A DNA stretch of 64,000 nt from BJGV01 sp964196335 (GCA_965238155.1 OZ250175.1:1178001-1242000); one strand, 5' to 3'. Counted from the first letter of the stretch, positions 8,933 through 18,830 are shown. Numbers and translations are program-made. The notes: a model not told the origin generated them from the letters alone.

Positions 8933-10744
8933 ATGATTCGACCAGTTCGTAATATAGCTATTATTGCTCATGTTGATCATGGCAAGACTACTTTAGTGGA
9001 CAAGCTACTCCATCAGGCGGGGTCTTTTGCTGCACACCAGAATATTGCAGATCGGGTAATGGACTCTAATGACATAGAGCGAGAACGTGGCATTACTATC
9101 CTGGCAAAAAATTGTGCGGTGGACTATGAGGGGGTGCATATTAATATTGTGGACACACCAGGGCACGCAGACTTTGGCGGTGAAGTAGAACGTGTGATGT
9201 CAATGGTTGATGGTGTTTTATTGCTGGTTGATGCGGTTGAGGGCCCAATGCCGCAAACTCGCTTTGTTACAAAAAAAGCACTGGAATTAGGATTGCGCCC
9301 GATTGTTGTAGTCAATAAGGTTGACCGTCCCGGTGCCTGTCCAGACAAGGTAGTAAATTATACTTTTGATTTATTTGATAAGCTGGGGGCTACTGAAGAT
9401 CAGCTTGATTTTCCGGTAGTATATGCCTCGGCATTAAATGGTTATGCTACGTTAGAATTGAATCAACCCAATACGGATATGCGTCCATTATTCGATATCA
9501 TACTTAAGCACGTTCCTGCTCCCATTGGTAATGCAGATGAACCGCTTCAGTTACAAATTAGTGCATTAGATTATTCGAGTTTCGTTGGTCGTATTGGCAT
9601 AGGTCGCATTAGCCGTGGCAGTCTAAAACCAAATCAGGATGTAATGGTATTGGCAGGAGATAGTATTCCGAAGAAAGCCAGAGTTAATCAGATCCTCGGT
9701 TTTCGTGGCATTGAGCGAGTGCAATTAGATGAGGCGACAGTAGGTGATATAGTATTAGTCAATGGTATTGAAGAACTTTGTATTGGTGCTACTTTAGCTG
9801 ATATAAATCAGCCTGAAGCAATGCCGATGCGAATGGTGGATGAACCTACATTAACTATGAATTTTCAGGTGAACACATCACCCTTTGCCGGAAGAGAGGG
9901 TAAATTTGTCACCAGCAGACAGTTACGTGAGCGGCTGAAAAAGGAGTTGCTTACTAATGTAGCTATGAAATTTGAAGATACAGATGAAACTGATGTCTTT
10001 TTAGTTTCTGGCCGTGGAGAATTACATCTCACTATTTTGCTTGAAAGTATGCGACGTGAAGGCTATGAGCTTGCAGTATCACGTCCGCATGTTGTATTTC
10101 GTGAAATTAATGGAGTTAAGTGTGAGCCATTTGAAATGCTTACCGTAGATGTAGATGAGGCAAATCAGGGTGTAGCTATGGAGGCACTTGGTATACGCCG
10201 TGGTGATTTACTGGATATGGTTTCAGACGGGCGTGGGCGTGTAAGGCTTGACTATCGTATACCTGCACGTGGTTTAATTGGTTTTCAGTCTGACTTCATG
10301 ACCATGACGCGTGGTACCGGTATTATGAGCCACGTATTTGATGAATATGCTCCGGTACGACCTGAGATTGCCGCACGTAGAAATGGTGTATTGATTTCTG
10401 CTGAGCAAGGGGAAGCAGTGGCTTATGCATTGTGGAAGCTACAGGAAAGAGGGCGTATGTTTGTCAGTCCTGGCGATCGTTTGTATGAAGGCATGGTGAT
10501 AGGTATTCACAGTCGTGATAATGACCTGGTAGTAAACCCTATTAAGGGAAAGCAACTAACCAACGTACGTGCTTCAGGAACTGATGAAGCTGTTACTTTG
10601 ACTCCGCCAATACAACTTACATTAGAATCTGCTATCGAATTTATTACAGATGACGAGCTGGTAGAAATTACTCCTAAGACTATCCGAATAAGAAAACGCT
10701 TTCTGTTGGAGCATGAGCGCAAGAAAGCCTCGCGTGCTGCATAA
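8933..10744 (+). CDS. typA: Ribosome-associated GTPase TypA/BipA
   Basis: Translational GTPase that binds 70S ribosomes and aids 50S assembly, mostly at low temperature or stress. G1 AHVDHGKTTL, switch RERGITI, G3 DTPGHADFGGEVERV and G4 NKVDRPGA are intact, followed by the EF-G-like domains and the TypA-specific C-terminus (GLIGFQSDFMTMTRGTG, PIKGKQLTNVRASGTDEA). 603 residues is normal. It has its own promoter in the upstream gap and no close same-strand partner. Confidence 0.96.
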   Translation: MIRPVRNIAIIAHVDHGKTTLVDKLLHQAGSFAAHQNIADRVMDSNDIERERGITILAKNCAVDYEGVHINIVDTPGHADFGGEVERVMSMVDGVLLLVDAVEGPMPQTRFVTKKALELGLRPIVVVNKVDRPGACPDKVVNYTFDLFDKLGATEDQLDFPVVYASALNGYATLELNQPNTDMRPLFDIILKHVPAPIGNADEPLQLQISALDYSSFVGRIGIGRISRGSLKPNQDVMVLAGDSIPKKARVNQILGFRGIERVQLDEATVGDIVLVNGIEELCIGATLADINQPEAMPMRMVDEPTLTMNFQVNTSPFAGREGKFVTSRQLRERLKKELLTNVAMKFEDTDETDVFLVSGRGELHLTILLESMRREGYELAVSRPHVVFREINGVKCEPFEMLTVDVDEANQGVAMEALGIRRGDLLDMVSDGRGRVRLDYRIPARGLIGFQSDFMTMTRGTGIMSHVFDEYAPVRPEIAARRNGVLISAEQGEAVAYALWKLQERGRMFVSPGDRLYEGMVIGIHSRDNDLVVNPIKGKQLTNVRASGTDEAVTLTPPIQLTLESAIEFITDDELVEITPKTIRIRKRFLLEHERKKASRAA

Positions 10745-10870
10745 TTTAAATTGTTTGTAATTAATTATTTGTGTGTTGTTTGCGGAAGCTTAGTCTTGCA
10801 AAGACTTATTAGTTCTGTGAGTTAATTTACTATTAGCTGAACTAAGCCGAACAGATAAGAAATTCATTTA

Positions 10871-11494
10871 ATGAACGAAAAAATCCTTTGGTATATTGCT
10901 GATCCGATGTGTTCTTGGTGCTGGGGGTTTGCGCCTATAGTTAAAGCAATTAGACTGAATTACAGTGAGCGCTCAAAAATTGAGCCAGTGATGGGTGGAT
11001 TACGACCCGGGACAAAATTAGCGATAGCATCCGAACAGCGAGCAGAGATATTGAGTCATTGGAAAGCTGTAAATGGAAGGACTGGGCAGCCGTTTTCTTT
11101 TGAGGGGGCAATGCCGGAAGGATTCATATACGATACTGAACCATCTTGCCGGGGAGTGGTGGCTATGGCCTTAATCAATCCGGAGCTGGTTTTTTCATTA
11201 TTAGAATCAATACAATTTAGTTTTTATGTAGAGCAAAAAGACGTGACTAGTCCTAAAATACTGGCACAGTTAGCTGGCAAAATAGGTGTTGATATGGATT
11301 CATATTTACAGGTATTTGAGTCTGATGAAGCAAAAAATAAAGTTTCTGCTCATTTCAATAAGGTACGCCGATGGGGTGTAAATAGCTTTCCTACCATAGC
11401 AGTACAGAATGCAACAGGTTGCAGTGTTCTTAATAGAGGATATTGCCCGCTGGATGTATTGTGTCAAAAACTCGATGGATGGCTAAATACATAA
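10871..11494 (+). CDS. DsbA-family thioredoxin-fold protein with a CSWC site
   Basis: The N-terminus reads WYIADPMCSWCWGFAP, which is the DsbA/FrnE-like fold with a C-x-x-C active site, and no signal peptide is visible, so it is probably cytoplasmic. The insertion helical domain follows, and VNSFPTIAV supplies the cis-Pro loop facing the active site. Length (207) fits the COG3531 group. The substrate is unknown. A short hairpin (AGTCTT/AAGACT) lies in the gap after typA. Confidence 0.8.
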   Translation: MNEKILWYIADPMCSWCWGFAPIVKAIRLNYSERSKIEPVMGGLRPGTKLAIASEQRAEILSHWKAVNGRTGQPFSFEGAMPEGFIYDTEPSCRGVVAMALINPELVFSLLESIQFSFYVEQKDVTSPKILAQLAGKIGVDMDSYLQVFESDEAKNKVSAHFNKVRRWGVNSFPTIAVQNATGCSVLNRGYCPLDVLCQKLDGWLNT

Positions 11495-11542
11495 AATATT
11501 AGCATTAATGTAATTTTACCTATTTTTCAGAGCTCACTTTAG

Positions 11543-12202
11543 TTACCATCCTGACCCAACAGTCCATCCAAGTTGCTCTAGGTATTGTTGAAATATATCG
11601 CCTTTTATGATCCAGGCAATGAGTAACGAGGTACAGTACAATAAAAAAATAGTACCAATAGCCCTCAGTGGGCTCAGGGTTGAATACTTCTTCCACAGCT
11701 CAATCATGCCAAGATTCTTTGGCTCATTTTTCTTATGAAGCTCTACTTCAGCCAGGACACGATTTTTGGCTTTATGTAGTATCTTAGAAATGCATTTTTG
11801 ATATGAAGAATCAATTAGATCTATTTTATTGGCAATCGAATTGACAGTTGTTTCGTTTGATATGGTCACTTTATCAAGTTTCTTGTAGAACTCCCTCATT
11901 CTTGATAAATATTGGCTGTCAGCAAAAACATTATTAATTGTTTTTTCAATACTACAGGCATTTTCTACGCTTAGAAAAGTGTCAGGCTTATTCAAAGTTA
12001 ATGTTATTTCCCGTATAAACTTATGTTCTTTTTCAGCTATAAGATCAAACAATAATGCTTCTATAACCTGAGGTGACGGAATATAGAATTCTGAATTACC
12101 AGAATGAAAATCAGTATGAAACTTGCTAAGTTTTAGATTAATTGCTTTTTCACATTTGTCATTAATAGCTTCAAGCCTGGTGTTAAGTGTATTAATACTC
12201 AT
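11543..12202 (-). CDS. Uncharacterised protein with one C-terminal membrane segment
   Basis: I do not recognise this family. The first ~180 residues are polar, Lys/Glu-rich and probably helical (LDKVTISNETTVNSIANKI). A single hydrophobic stretch, AIGTIFLLYCTSLLIAWII, lies near residues 180-200 and leaves a short tail, so a tail-anchored inner-membrane protein is plausible. Transcribed opposite to the DsbA-like gene and 55 bases downstream of the broken phosphotransferase on the same strand. Confidence 0.55.
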   Translation of the reverse strand: MSINTLNTRLEAINDKCEKAINLKLSKFHTDFHSGNSEFYIPSPQVIEALLFDLIAEKEHKFIREITLTLNKPDTFLSVENACSIEKTINNVFADSQYLSRMREFYKKLDKVTISNETTVNSIANKIDLIDSSYQKCISKILHKAKNRVLAEVELHKKNEPKNLGMIELWKKYSTLSPLRAIGTIFLLYCTSLLIAWIIKGDIFQQYLEQLGWTVGSGW

Positions 12203-12257
12203 AATCCAAAGTGTAATAAGGTAATCTGGTAAGATTTAATTGTTTAATCCTGGTCTC

Positions 12258-13327
12258 TTACATTGGGATAACAGTAAAGACATCATGATCTTCTATAGCC
12301 GCTATGGTACGACTAAGGAGTTCGTGGTTGTGTTCTAAACTCATCATTCCGCCGATAGCCAGGGTCACGATCATTGCTTCAAAGGGATAAATAAGGTGGG
12401 CGCGGTATCGTTGCTGCATATTTTCAATATCAGAAGATGAAACTCCATTATTTATTAGCTCCTGTTTATAAATAGTTAATAGATTATCCTCATGCAGCCG
12501 TCTGATTTCAGGTTTGAGGGCAGTAGATAAAAAATAAGCAATATCACTGATTCCTTCACCAAAACGGACAAGCTGCCAATCCAGAAGACCGGGTTGAGAT
12601 TGATTCCAGAACAGGTTTCCGGGATGGCAATCATGATGAATGAGTGTTTGTGGCGAACCTGAAAGGAAGCGCATCACTTTGCGACGATTGCGTGCATAGC
12701 GGATAGCTGGAGCATGTAGAGTAGGGGGGATAAGCTCTCCGGCTAAGCGTACCCTCTTTTCATTAACGGAACTGATAATGCCGTACCTAAGTGATCTTCC
12801 AGGCGGCGTACCGGTCCGGCTAGCCAGCGATAAGTTTGATTACTATGAACCTTATTCCAGAAATGAGTATGAAACTTAGCAAGTTGCTTGACAACTGCAG
12901 TTGCCTTAGTAATTGTTAATGCATCACTTGGTATGCCAGAGGTTGCACCGGACTCTGCCATATCAAAAAGAACTAGCGTTGCACCTATCCCAAATTTACT
13001 TTGTGCTGCTACAAAATCTGGTACATTGATCGGAACAGTAGAAGCTAATTTATTATAGAAACGCACTTCAGTATGAAGAAGTCTGGGCAGGGCTGTAATT
13101 AGTCTGGCTTGCCAGGCTAACGATGGCAGTTTTATAAACCATTTTTGAGGCAGAACCTCCGGGTTATCATGTTCAACCACGACACGAATTCTTGTTGTGG
13201 TTCCGATATCAACAGAAACGATGGATATATTTAGAACTGTAGTGTCAGGATAATGTAAGTTAACAACTCGTTGAGCCCAGTTGATAGTTAAATCGTTTGG
13301 GTGGCGTGCAAGAATATTATGCTTCAT
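12258..13327 (-). pseudogene. Aminoglycoside-phosphotransferase-like (APH fold) kinase, frameshifted
   Basis: The two parts (13327-12743 and 12677-12258) are one gene of about 355 residues. The first half carries the N-lobe (KWFIKLPSL, with the ATP-binding Lys; LVLFDMAESG). The second has the catalytic loop HHDCHPGNLFW and the metal-binding Asp of GLLDWQLVRFG. The frame is lost at a GGG run on the minus strand (positions 12752-12754): one extra G would read ...MKRGVRLAGELIPPTLHAP on into the second half. The substrate of this kinase branch is unknown. Real decay or a sequencing indel are both possible. Confidence 0.75.
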
Positions 13328-13492
13328 TTATGTCAGTATATGGTTCTGTCATTAATAGCGTCTAGTCATATTATCTTTAAATATCAGAATAAACTGAATT
13401 TACTCTATGCTTCTCTTATTATGGTAATATTTTTGAGAAGTATTAGATTTTTATCTTGTTGCATGTAATCAATACCTTATTATGATAAATAT

Positions 13493-14209
13493 ATGAACCC
13501 AATGATTGAGGCATTATCAAGAGCGTTTCGTGATCTATTTCAATTTCGAATATTGTGGATTGTTTTATGGCCGATCGTAACAGCAGTTCTTATGTGGTTT
13601 GTTTTAGGTGTAGTCTTCTGGGGAGTTTTTTCAGATTGGATCACAAGTGGTCTTACTGCACTTGGCATTAAAACCTGGCTTGAAGGTATTGAGCCACAAT
13701 GGATCGCGCATTCAATACAGGCCATAGCGCATTTAATTTTATTTATCCCATTAGTTTTTGTAACAGCACTGGTAATTACAGCTTTGTTTGCGATGCCCAT
13801 GTTGATTCGTTTAGTAGCTGAACGTGATTATCCTCAGCTTGAACGTAAAAACGGCGGTAGTGTTGGTGGAAACTTACTTAATGCTCTTCTTGCTATTTGT
13901 ATATTTGTTATTATATGGGCACTGACCATACCACTGTGGTTGGTTGGAGTAGGGGTAATTATTCCATTCATTGCAGCGGCATATCTTAATCAGCGTTTGT
14001 TTCGTTATGATGCGCTTGCTGAGCATGCCAGTCATGAGGAAATGAAGGCTTTGTTTTCTGCAAATCAATCGTCATTATGGGGACTGGGTTTGTTAACCGG
14101 TCTTGCTCAATTTGTACCGATTTTAAATCTATTTGCACCCGTTTTATCAGGACTTACCTTTGTTCATTTCGGACTTAGGCGACTTAATGATTTACGTCAG
14201 TATCCCTAG
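13493..14209 (+). CDS. EI24/CysZ-like multi-pass membrane protein
   Basis: The protein (238 residues) has about five hydrophobic segments and the EI24-domain layout: an N-terminal ALSRAFRDLFQFRILWIVLWP, a conserved ERKNGGSVGGN stretch, and a C-terminal LTGLAQFVPILNLFAPVLSGLTFVHF. CysZ members of the fold carry sulfate, but this branch is not clearly CysZ, so the transported substrate is open. It stands alone between the leftward kinase gene and an ArsC-like gene. Confidence 0.75.
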   Translation: MNPMIEALSRAFRDLFQFRILWIVLWPIVTAVLMWFVLGVVFWGVFSDWITSGLTALGIKTWLEGIEPQWIAHSIQAIAHLILFIPLVFVTALVITALFAMPMLIRLVAERDYPQLERKNGGSVGGNLLNALLAICIFVIIWALTIPLWLVGVGVIIPFIAAAYLNQRLFRYDALAEHASHEEMKALFSANQSSLWGLGLLTGLAQFVPILNLFAPVLSGLTFVHFGLRRLNDLRQYP

Positions 14210-14309
14210 ATTATCCGGAAGTAACTCTTGTGCTTGTTACTTATTTACTTTAAAAAAACTTGTAAGCACCTAAAACTGAAGTGTATTTTCATTTAAGGAG
14301 AAGTTATTA

Positions 14310-14660
14310 ATGAGCGACAAGATCACTATTTATCAAAAGCCAACATGCAGTAAATGTATTGCCACACTTAATATTCTTAAAGATAGTAATGAGGAATTTG
14401 AAAGTATTAATTATTATGAAGTACCTTTAACTGGCAATCAGTTGCGTGAACTACGTGATAAAGGTCTAACAGTGCATGAAATGTTGCGTAGTGATGAGCA
14501 GTTAGCGCGGAGTATGAATCTTGCTGATAGAAACCTCTCGGATGACGAATTAATTGACATAATGGTAGAGAATCCAGATCTGATTCAAAGGCCAATTGTT
14601 GTACGAGGGGGTCAGGCAGTATTATGCCGCCCGCCTGAGAATGTTATCAAATTATTGTGA
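14310..14660 (+). CDS. ArsC-family (Spx/ArsC-like) thioredoxin-fold reductase
   Basis: The protein reads YQKPTCSKCIATLNILKDSNEEFE with a catalytic Cys, and ends in NPDLIQRPIVVRGGQAVLCRPPE, the ArsC C-terminal block with the substrate-binding Arg. The Shine-Dalgarno AAGGAG is 9 bases before ATG. It has a second Cys in the first site (C-x-x-C), which is seen in some YfgD-like members. No other ars gene is nearby, so arsenate reduction is not supported by context; a general glutaredoxin-linked reductase is as likely. Confidence 0.8.
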   Translation: MSDKITIYQKPTCSKCIATLNILKDSNEEFESINYYEVPLTGNQLRELRDKGLTVHEMLRSDEQLARSMNLADRNLSDDELIDIMVENPDLIQRPIVVRGGQAVLCRPPENVIKLL

Positions 14661-14785
14661 TATAAATTATTACTTATTTAATATTTGACTAAAAAATAAG
14701 CTACTAACGAATATATTGAACCATATGAGCCTGTCAAGTAAAGTCAGGCCGGGCTTCATTATATTAAACTAGGATATCAACTTTA

Positions 14786-15127
14786 ATGGATTTAAAAACC
14801 CAGACCGACGCAGAGCTTATTTCACTTCGTGACAGGCTTAATGAATGGTGCCTCAAACATCAGGAATCAAAATGGGGGCATCGGTTCTGGATTTTGGTTG
14901 TTATTCTGGGTGTTTTTGCCTTTATTCAAGGAATAACTGATATTTTTGTTAGTGGAATAATTCTTCTGGATATATTTTTGATTATATTAGGAACTATAAC
15001 TAGTTTCTCATGGTACATAGGTGAAAAGCGTAGAAGAAAAAATACAGATTTCCTTGCTGAAATTAATGGTGAGATTGCAATACGTGATTATAAGGATAAT
15101 ATTTCTAAGGAATCAAAAACTGCTTAA
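14786..15127 (+). CDS. Small membrane protein with two transmembrane segments
   Basis: 113 residues: a polar N-terminus (AELISLRDRLNEWCLKHQ), two hydrophobic helices in RFWILVVILGVFAFIQ and GIILLDIFLIILGTITSF, then a basic turn GEKRRRKN and a polar tail. No family recognised. The ATG is preceded by CTAGGATATC, a weak Shine-Dalgarno. Confidence 0.55.
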   Translation: MDLKTQTDAELISLRDRLNEWCLKHQESKWGHRFWILVVILGVFAFIQGITDIFVSGIILLDIFLIILGTITSFSWYIGEKRRRKNTDFLAEINGEIAIRDYKDNISKESKTA

Positions 15128-15198
15128 AAGCCATTTTTCTTTGTAATTTTCATAGTCAAGAACAGACTTTCTGGCTGACTGTTTAGAATAATACTTTT

Positions 15199-15999
15199 TC
15201 ATGCAGGATGAGCAAAGAAATTACCAGCCAGCCAAATAGAACTGATTCCAAGCATAATTAGTGCAACCTGCTGAACAGTGGCACCAATTTCCGGGCGTTT
15301 ATGTAAGCCTGGAATTAAATCTGACATTGCCACATAGATCATGCTAGCTGCAGCTAGTCCTAAAAGTGACGGCATAAGGTGGCTCATATCTTGCAGCATA
15401 AAATAAGCCATCATACCGCCAATTAGTGTAGCAACACTGGATAATAGATTAAACAGCAGCGCCTGCTGCCGGGAGTAACCGGAGTTAAGTAGAATCAGAA
15501 AATTGCCTGCTTCTTGAGGAATCTCATGGGCAATAATGGCTATGGATGTGACGATACCAAGTTGCACATCTACCATAAATGCAGCAGCAATAAGTATTCC
15601 ATCAACAAAATTATGAAATGTGTCACCCAACATAATCATCATGCCGCTACGACCACTATCGTGGTCATTCATAGTAGTATTTGTACTAACACCATGTACT
15701 GGGTCATGAACCTCACATTCAACAAAATGGCAGTGGCGCCAAATTACCAGTTTTTCCAGAATAAAGAATAATAGAATTCCAAATAATACAGTAGCAGCCA
15801 TTTCCCCCGGATTTTTAGACAATTCAAGTGCTTCTGGTAGCGCATTAAGGAATGCAGCTCCGAGAAGAGCTCCAATTGCGTAGGAAATTAGCATTTGTAC
15901 CCAAGAGGCACGTGTATTTAGTGTTAGCATCGCAGCAAACACTACACTTAATGAACCGCCCAGAAGGCTGGCAGCAATAATCCAGGAAAAAGTGGTCAT
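15199..15999 (-). CDS. ZIP-family divalent metal transporter
   Basis: Inner-membrane importer of zinc or other divalent cations. Eight hydrophobic segments are visible. TM4 carries HNFVDG and TM5 carries HEIPQE, the metal-binding pair of the family. A His/Asp-rich loop (HCHFVECEVHDPVHG) lies between TM3 and TM4, as is usual. 266 residues is normal. It is alone on its strand; no Zur or Fur box was identified by eye in the short upstream gap. Confidence 0.92.
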   Translation of the reverse strand: MTTFSWIIAASLLGGSLSVVFAAMLTLNTRASWVQMLISYAIGALLGAAFLNALPEALELSKNPGEMAATVLFGILLFFILEKLVIWRHCHFVECEVHDPVHGVSTNTTMNDHDSGRSGMMIMLGDTFHNFVDGILIAAAFMVDVQLGIVTSIAIIAHEIPQEAGNFLILLNSGYSRQQALLFNLLSSVATLIGGMMAYFMLQDMSHLMPSLLGLAAASMIYVAMSDLIPGLHKRPEIGATVQQVALIMLGISSIWLAGNFFAHPA

Positions 16000-16129
16000 G
16001 GCAACAATTTATGAAAGAATTCGCGATTATACGCTGTTGAGGAATTTTGGTTGTTATGGAATTTGAAAAGTTTAAGAGAGTATTTTCATTAATAGACTTT
16101 CATACAGGATATTTAGAAAATTAATCATA

Positions 16130-16831
16130 TTACTTTGTAAGCCAAATCAAACCTGCCATTCTTCCTGTATCACCGTCTCGTCGATAGGAAAAAAATTTAG
16201 CTGAGTTGCTATAAGTACACTCTTCATTGCTGTAAACTTTAGTTACACCTGCTGCTGCCAATCGCTGCCGTGCTAATAGAAAAATATCTGCGAGCCATTT
16301 TTTGTTGTTAACTCCATTATACGGAGTAAAGGCAGGTGCAGACATTTTGTCCTGTTTGATAAAAGAATGCCGTACATCTTCTCCAACTTCAAAATAATCC
16401 GGACCGATTGCCGGACCTAAGTAAGCCATAATATGGCTGCACTCTTTTTTCATCTCTGCTATTGTCTGTTCAATTACTCCTGCTGCCAGACCGCGCCATC
16501 CGGCGTGAACAATACCTACTACTGTTCCGGTTTCATCACATAGAAATACAGGTAAGCAATCAGCAGTAAGTATTGCGCAGACTATGTTGCGGGTCTTACT
16601 TAATGCAGCGTCACCCTTAAGAATGTTCGTATTATTACCCACCCATATTGGCGTTGAGCCATGTACCTGATTCAGCCATTTTGGTTCATTTGGTAGAGCT
16701 TTAAGCAATTTGGCACGATTTTGATTAACTATATGTGGCTTATCACCAACATGATCTCCTAAGTTAAAGCTTGCGTATGGGCCTGAGCTGATACCACCGC
16801 TACGCGTAGTAAATAATGCCTGAACATTCAA
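16130..16831 (-). CDS. pgeF: PgeF/YfiH-family protein (Cu/Zn polyphenol-oxidase-like, LACC1 type)
   Basis: The E. coli homologue removes a wrong L-Ser residue from peptidoglycan precursors; others act as purine nucleoside phosphorylases. Motifs are LTADCLPVFLCD, VHAGWRGLAAGV and LGPAIGPDYFEVG, with the Cys and His residues that bind zinc, and FSYRRDGDTGRMAG at the end. The annotated start is a TTG, but the same frame reads ITPNWPAP just upstream (to 16855), which is the conserved family N-terminus, so TTG is probably not the true start. Immediately before that stands an in-frame TGA preceded by ATG AAT AAT. The start is therefore unresolved. It lies about 40 bases after rluD on the same strand. 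Confidence 0.88.
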   Translation of the reverse strand: MNVQALFTTRSGGISSGPYASFNLGDHVGDKPHIVNQNRAKLLKALPNEPKWLNQVHGSTPIWVGNNTNILKGDAALSKTRNIVCAILTADCLPVFLCDETGTVVGIVHAGWRGLAAGVIEQTIAEMKKECSHIMAYLGPAIGPDYFEVGEDVRHSFIKQDKMSAPAFTPYNGVNNKKWLADIFLLARQRLAAAGVTKVYSNEECTYSNSAKFFSYRRDGDTGRMAGLIWLTK

Positions 16832-16896
16832 TGGCGCTGGCCAATTTGGAGTGATTCAATTATTCATAGTGATAGAATATTATTTGAGAAAAATTA

Positions 16897-17889
16897 TTAT
16901 AATGCCGCGCGGAGCTTAAGTAGAAGTTCATCAATATCTTTTGGTAGTTCGGATTCCCACATTACTTTCTGACCGGTATCCGGGTGAATAAGCTCCAGGT
17001 GCTTTGCGTGTAGTGCTTGCCTTGGGAAACCTTCAATTAATTTCCTAATTTCTTGAGAGACTTTTTGAGGCTTTGTGCCATAAGTCGGATCACCTACAAG
17101 TGGATGGCCAATGGAGAACATGTGTACACGAATTTGATGAGTGCGGCCGGTATCAAGGCTGCATTGGAGCAAGGTGCAGCCATTAATTTGTTCTTTTATC
17201 AGGTAATAGGTACGCGCTTCCTTACCATTCTTATTCACTGCCATTTTTACCCGTTGTACCGGGTGTCTGCCAATAGGTGCATTTATTTGGCCACTAAATT
17301 GAACATGTCCATGTACTAAAGCTAAATAATCCCGCTTCATTGTACGGTTCTGTAGTTGTCTGACTAAACTGGTTTGTGCTTCAAGTGTTTTTGCTACTAC
17401 TAACAACCCGCTGGTATTCTTGTCAAGACGGTGTACAATTCCGGCGCGTGGTATTTCTTCCAATTTTGAAGAATAATGTAATAAGCCATTTAGCATGGTA
17501 CCTTGCCAGTTCCCATTGCCTGGATGTACTACCATTCCGGATGGTTTGTTAATGATCAGAATTGCCTGATCTTCATAAACGATATTAAGTTTGAGAGGCT
17601 CTGCTATATTCGTCGTTTTATTGTGATGTGTTATTGGGTTTATTTTAATTTTTTCACCACCCCATACTTTTCTTTTTGAGTTCGCATTCAGATTGTCTAC
17701 AGTTATTCGTTTTGCAAGGATCCACGTTTGTATCCGATTACGCGAATGTGCTGGCAGTAGTTGTGCAAGAGCCTGATCAAGTCGCAGTCCCGCACAATTT
17801 TGTGGGACTTCTAATTCGAGAATATTTTCTATTGGCCTGGATTGCAGGAATTTAGCGTTATAATATGAAGATTCGTTTTTAGCTGTCAT
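16897..17889 (-). CDS. rluD: 23S rRNA pseudouridine synthase RluD
   Basis: Makes pseudouridines 1911, 1915 and 1917 of 23S rRNA helix 69. An N-terminal S4-like RNA-binding domain (GLRLDQALAQLLPAHSRNRI) is followed by the RluA-type catalytic block HRLDKNTSGLLV with the catalytic Asp, and RTHQIRVHM. I start at the ATG giving MTAKNE; a second in-frame ATG lies at 17907 (MDITIS). The longer start would overlap the first codons of the divergent bamD. Transcribed with pgeF. Confidence 0.92.
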   Translation of the reverse strand: MTAKNESSYYNAKFLQSRPIENILELEVPQNCAGLRLDQALAQLLPAHSRNRIQTWILAKRITVDNLNANSKRKVWGGEKIKINPITHHNKTTNIAEPLKLNIVYEDQAILIINKPSGMVVHPGNGNWQGTMLNGLLHYSSKLEEIPRAGIVHRLDKNTSGLLVVAKTLEAQTSLVRQLQNRTMKRDYLALVHGHVQFSGQINAPIGRHPVQRVKMAVNKNGKEARTYYLIKEQINGCTLLQCSLDTGRTHQIRVHMFSIGHPLVGDPTYGTKPQKVSQEIRKLIEGFPRQALHAKHLELIHPDTGQKVMWESELPKDIDELLLKLRAAL

Positions 17890-17893
17890 TGAA

Positions 17894-18721
17894 ATGGTTA
17901 TGTCCATAATTTCTCGTAGTTTAGCCTTATTCCTAGTATTTCAGCTATCAGGTTGTGCTTTTGGTTGGTTAAAAACCACAAAAAAAGGAGAAGATACTGG
18001 TGACTGGACTGTAACCCAATTTTATGAGGCGGGTAAACAAGACTTGGAAGACGGCGATTGGAAGGGCGCAATTACTTTTTTTGAGGCTCTGGAAGCACGT
18101 TACCCATATGGCCGTTATTCGCAGCAAGCTCAACTTGAGGTAGCTTACGCTCACTATAAGGAAGATGACCAGGATGCTGCAGTTATAGCCGCCAACAGGT
18201 TTATTAAATTGCATCCAAACCATCCTAATGTAGATTATGCATATTACATTAAGGGACTTTCAAGCTTTAATGATGAAAAAGGAATGTCAGGATATGTAAT
18301 GAAATACTGGATAGATCAAAAAATGAGTGAGCGGGATCCAAAAGCATCACGTGAATCATTTGAAAGTTTTAAGGAGTTAGTTACACGTTTTCCTGATAGT
18401 AAATATAGATCTGATGCTATAAAACGTATGAACTTTCTATTTAATACAGTAGCAATGGGTGAGATTTATGTTGCGCGTTATTATATGAATCGAGGAGCCT
18501 ATATAGCTGCAATAAATCGCGCGCAATTTACACTTAATGAGTATCCTCGGACTCCTGCTACTAAGTATGCACTAGAAATTATGGTAGATGCCTATGATGA
18601 GCTGGGAATGGATGATTTGCGCGATGATGCTATACGTGTAATGGAGAAAAACTTTTCTGGGAATCAAGAATCTTCAGATATTGCAATTTCTGATGGTGAG
18701 TCTTGGTGGAAATTTTGGTAG
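17894..18721 (+). CDS. bamD: Outer membrane assembly lipoprotein BamD
   Basis: Essential BAM-complex lipoprotein, anchored in the inner leaflet of the outer membrane. The signal peptide ends in the lipobox LSGC (Cys at about residue 21). Five TPR-like repeats follow, for example FEALEARYPYGRYSQQAQLEVAYAHYKEDD and RYMNRGAYIAAINRAQ. 275 residues is normal. An in-frame ATG at 17900 is an alternative start. The start lies only a few bases from the divergent rluD start, so each promoter must sit inside the other gene. Confidence 0.93.
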   Translation: MVMSIISRSLALFLVFQLSGCAFGWLKTTKKGEDTGDWTVTQFYEAGKQDLEDGDWKGAITFFEALEARYPYGRYSQQAQLEVAYAHYKEDDQDAAVIAANRFIKLHPNHPNVDYAYYIKGLSSFNDEKGMSGYVMKYWIDQKMSERDPKASRESFESFKELVTRFPDSKYRSDAIKRMNFLFNTVAMGEIYVARYYMNRGAYIAAINRAQFTLNEYPRTPATKYALEIMVDAYDELGMDDLRDDAIRVMEKNFSGNQESSDIAISDGESWWKFW

Positions 18722-18830
18722 CCTTTCTAGTGAGGCAAGAGGCAATCACCTGATTTTCATTTGTGGGGCTGTTTGTGGCGTTCTAGATAATCTTATAGAT
18801 TCTATAACATCTTGTATGCCCCGGTTTTAA

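Noticed and set aside
14310..14660. Arsenic resistance operon
   Set aside because: Only an ArsC-family protein is present; no ArsB, ArsR or Acr3 is nearby.
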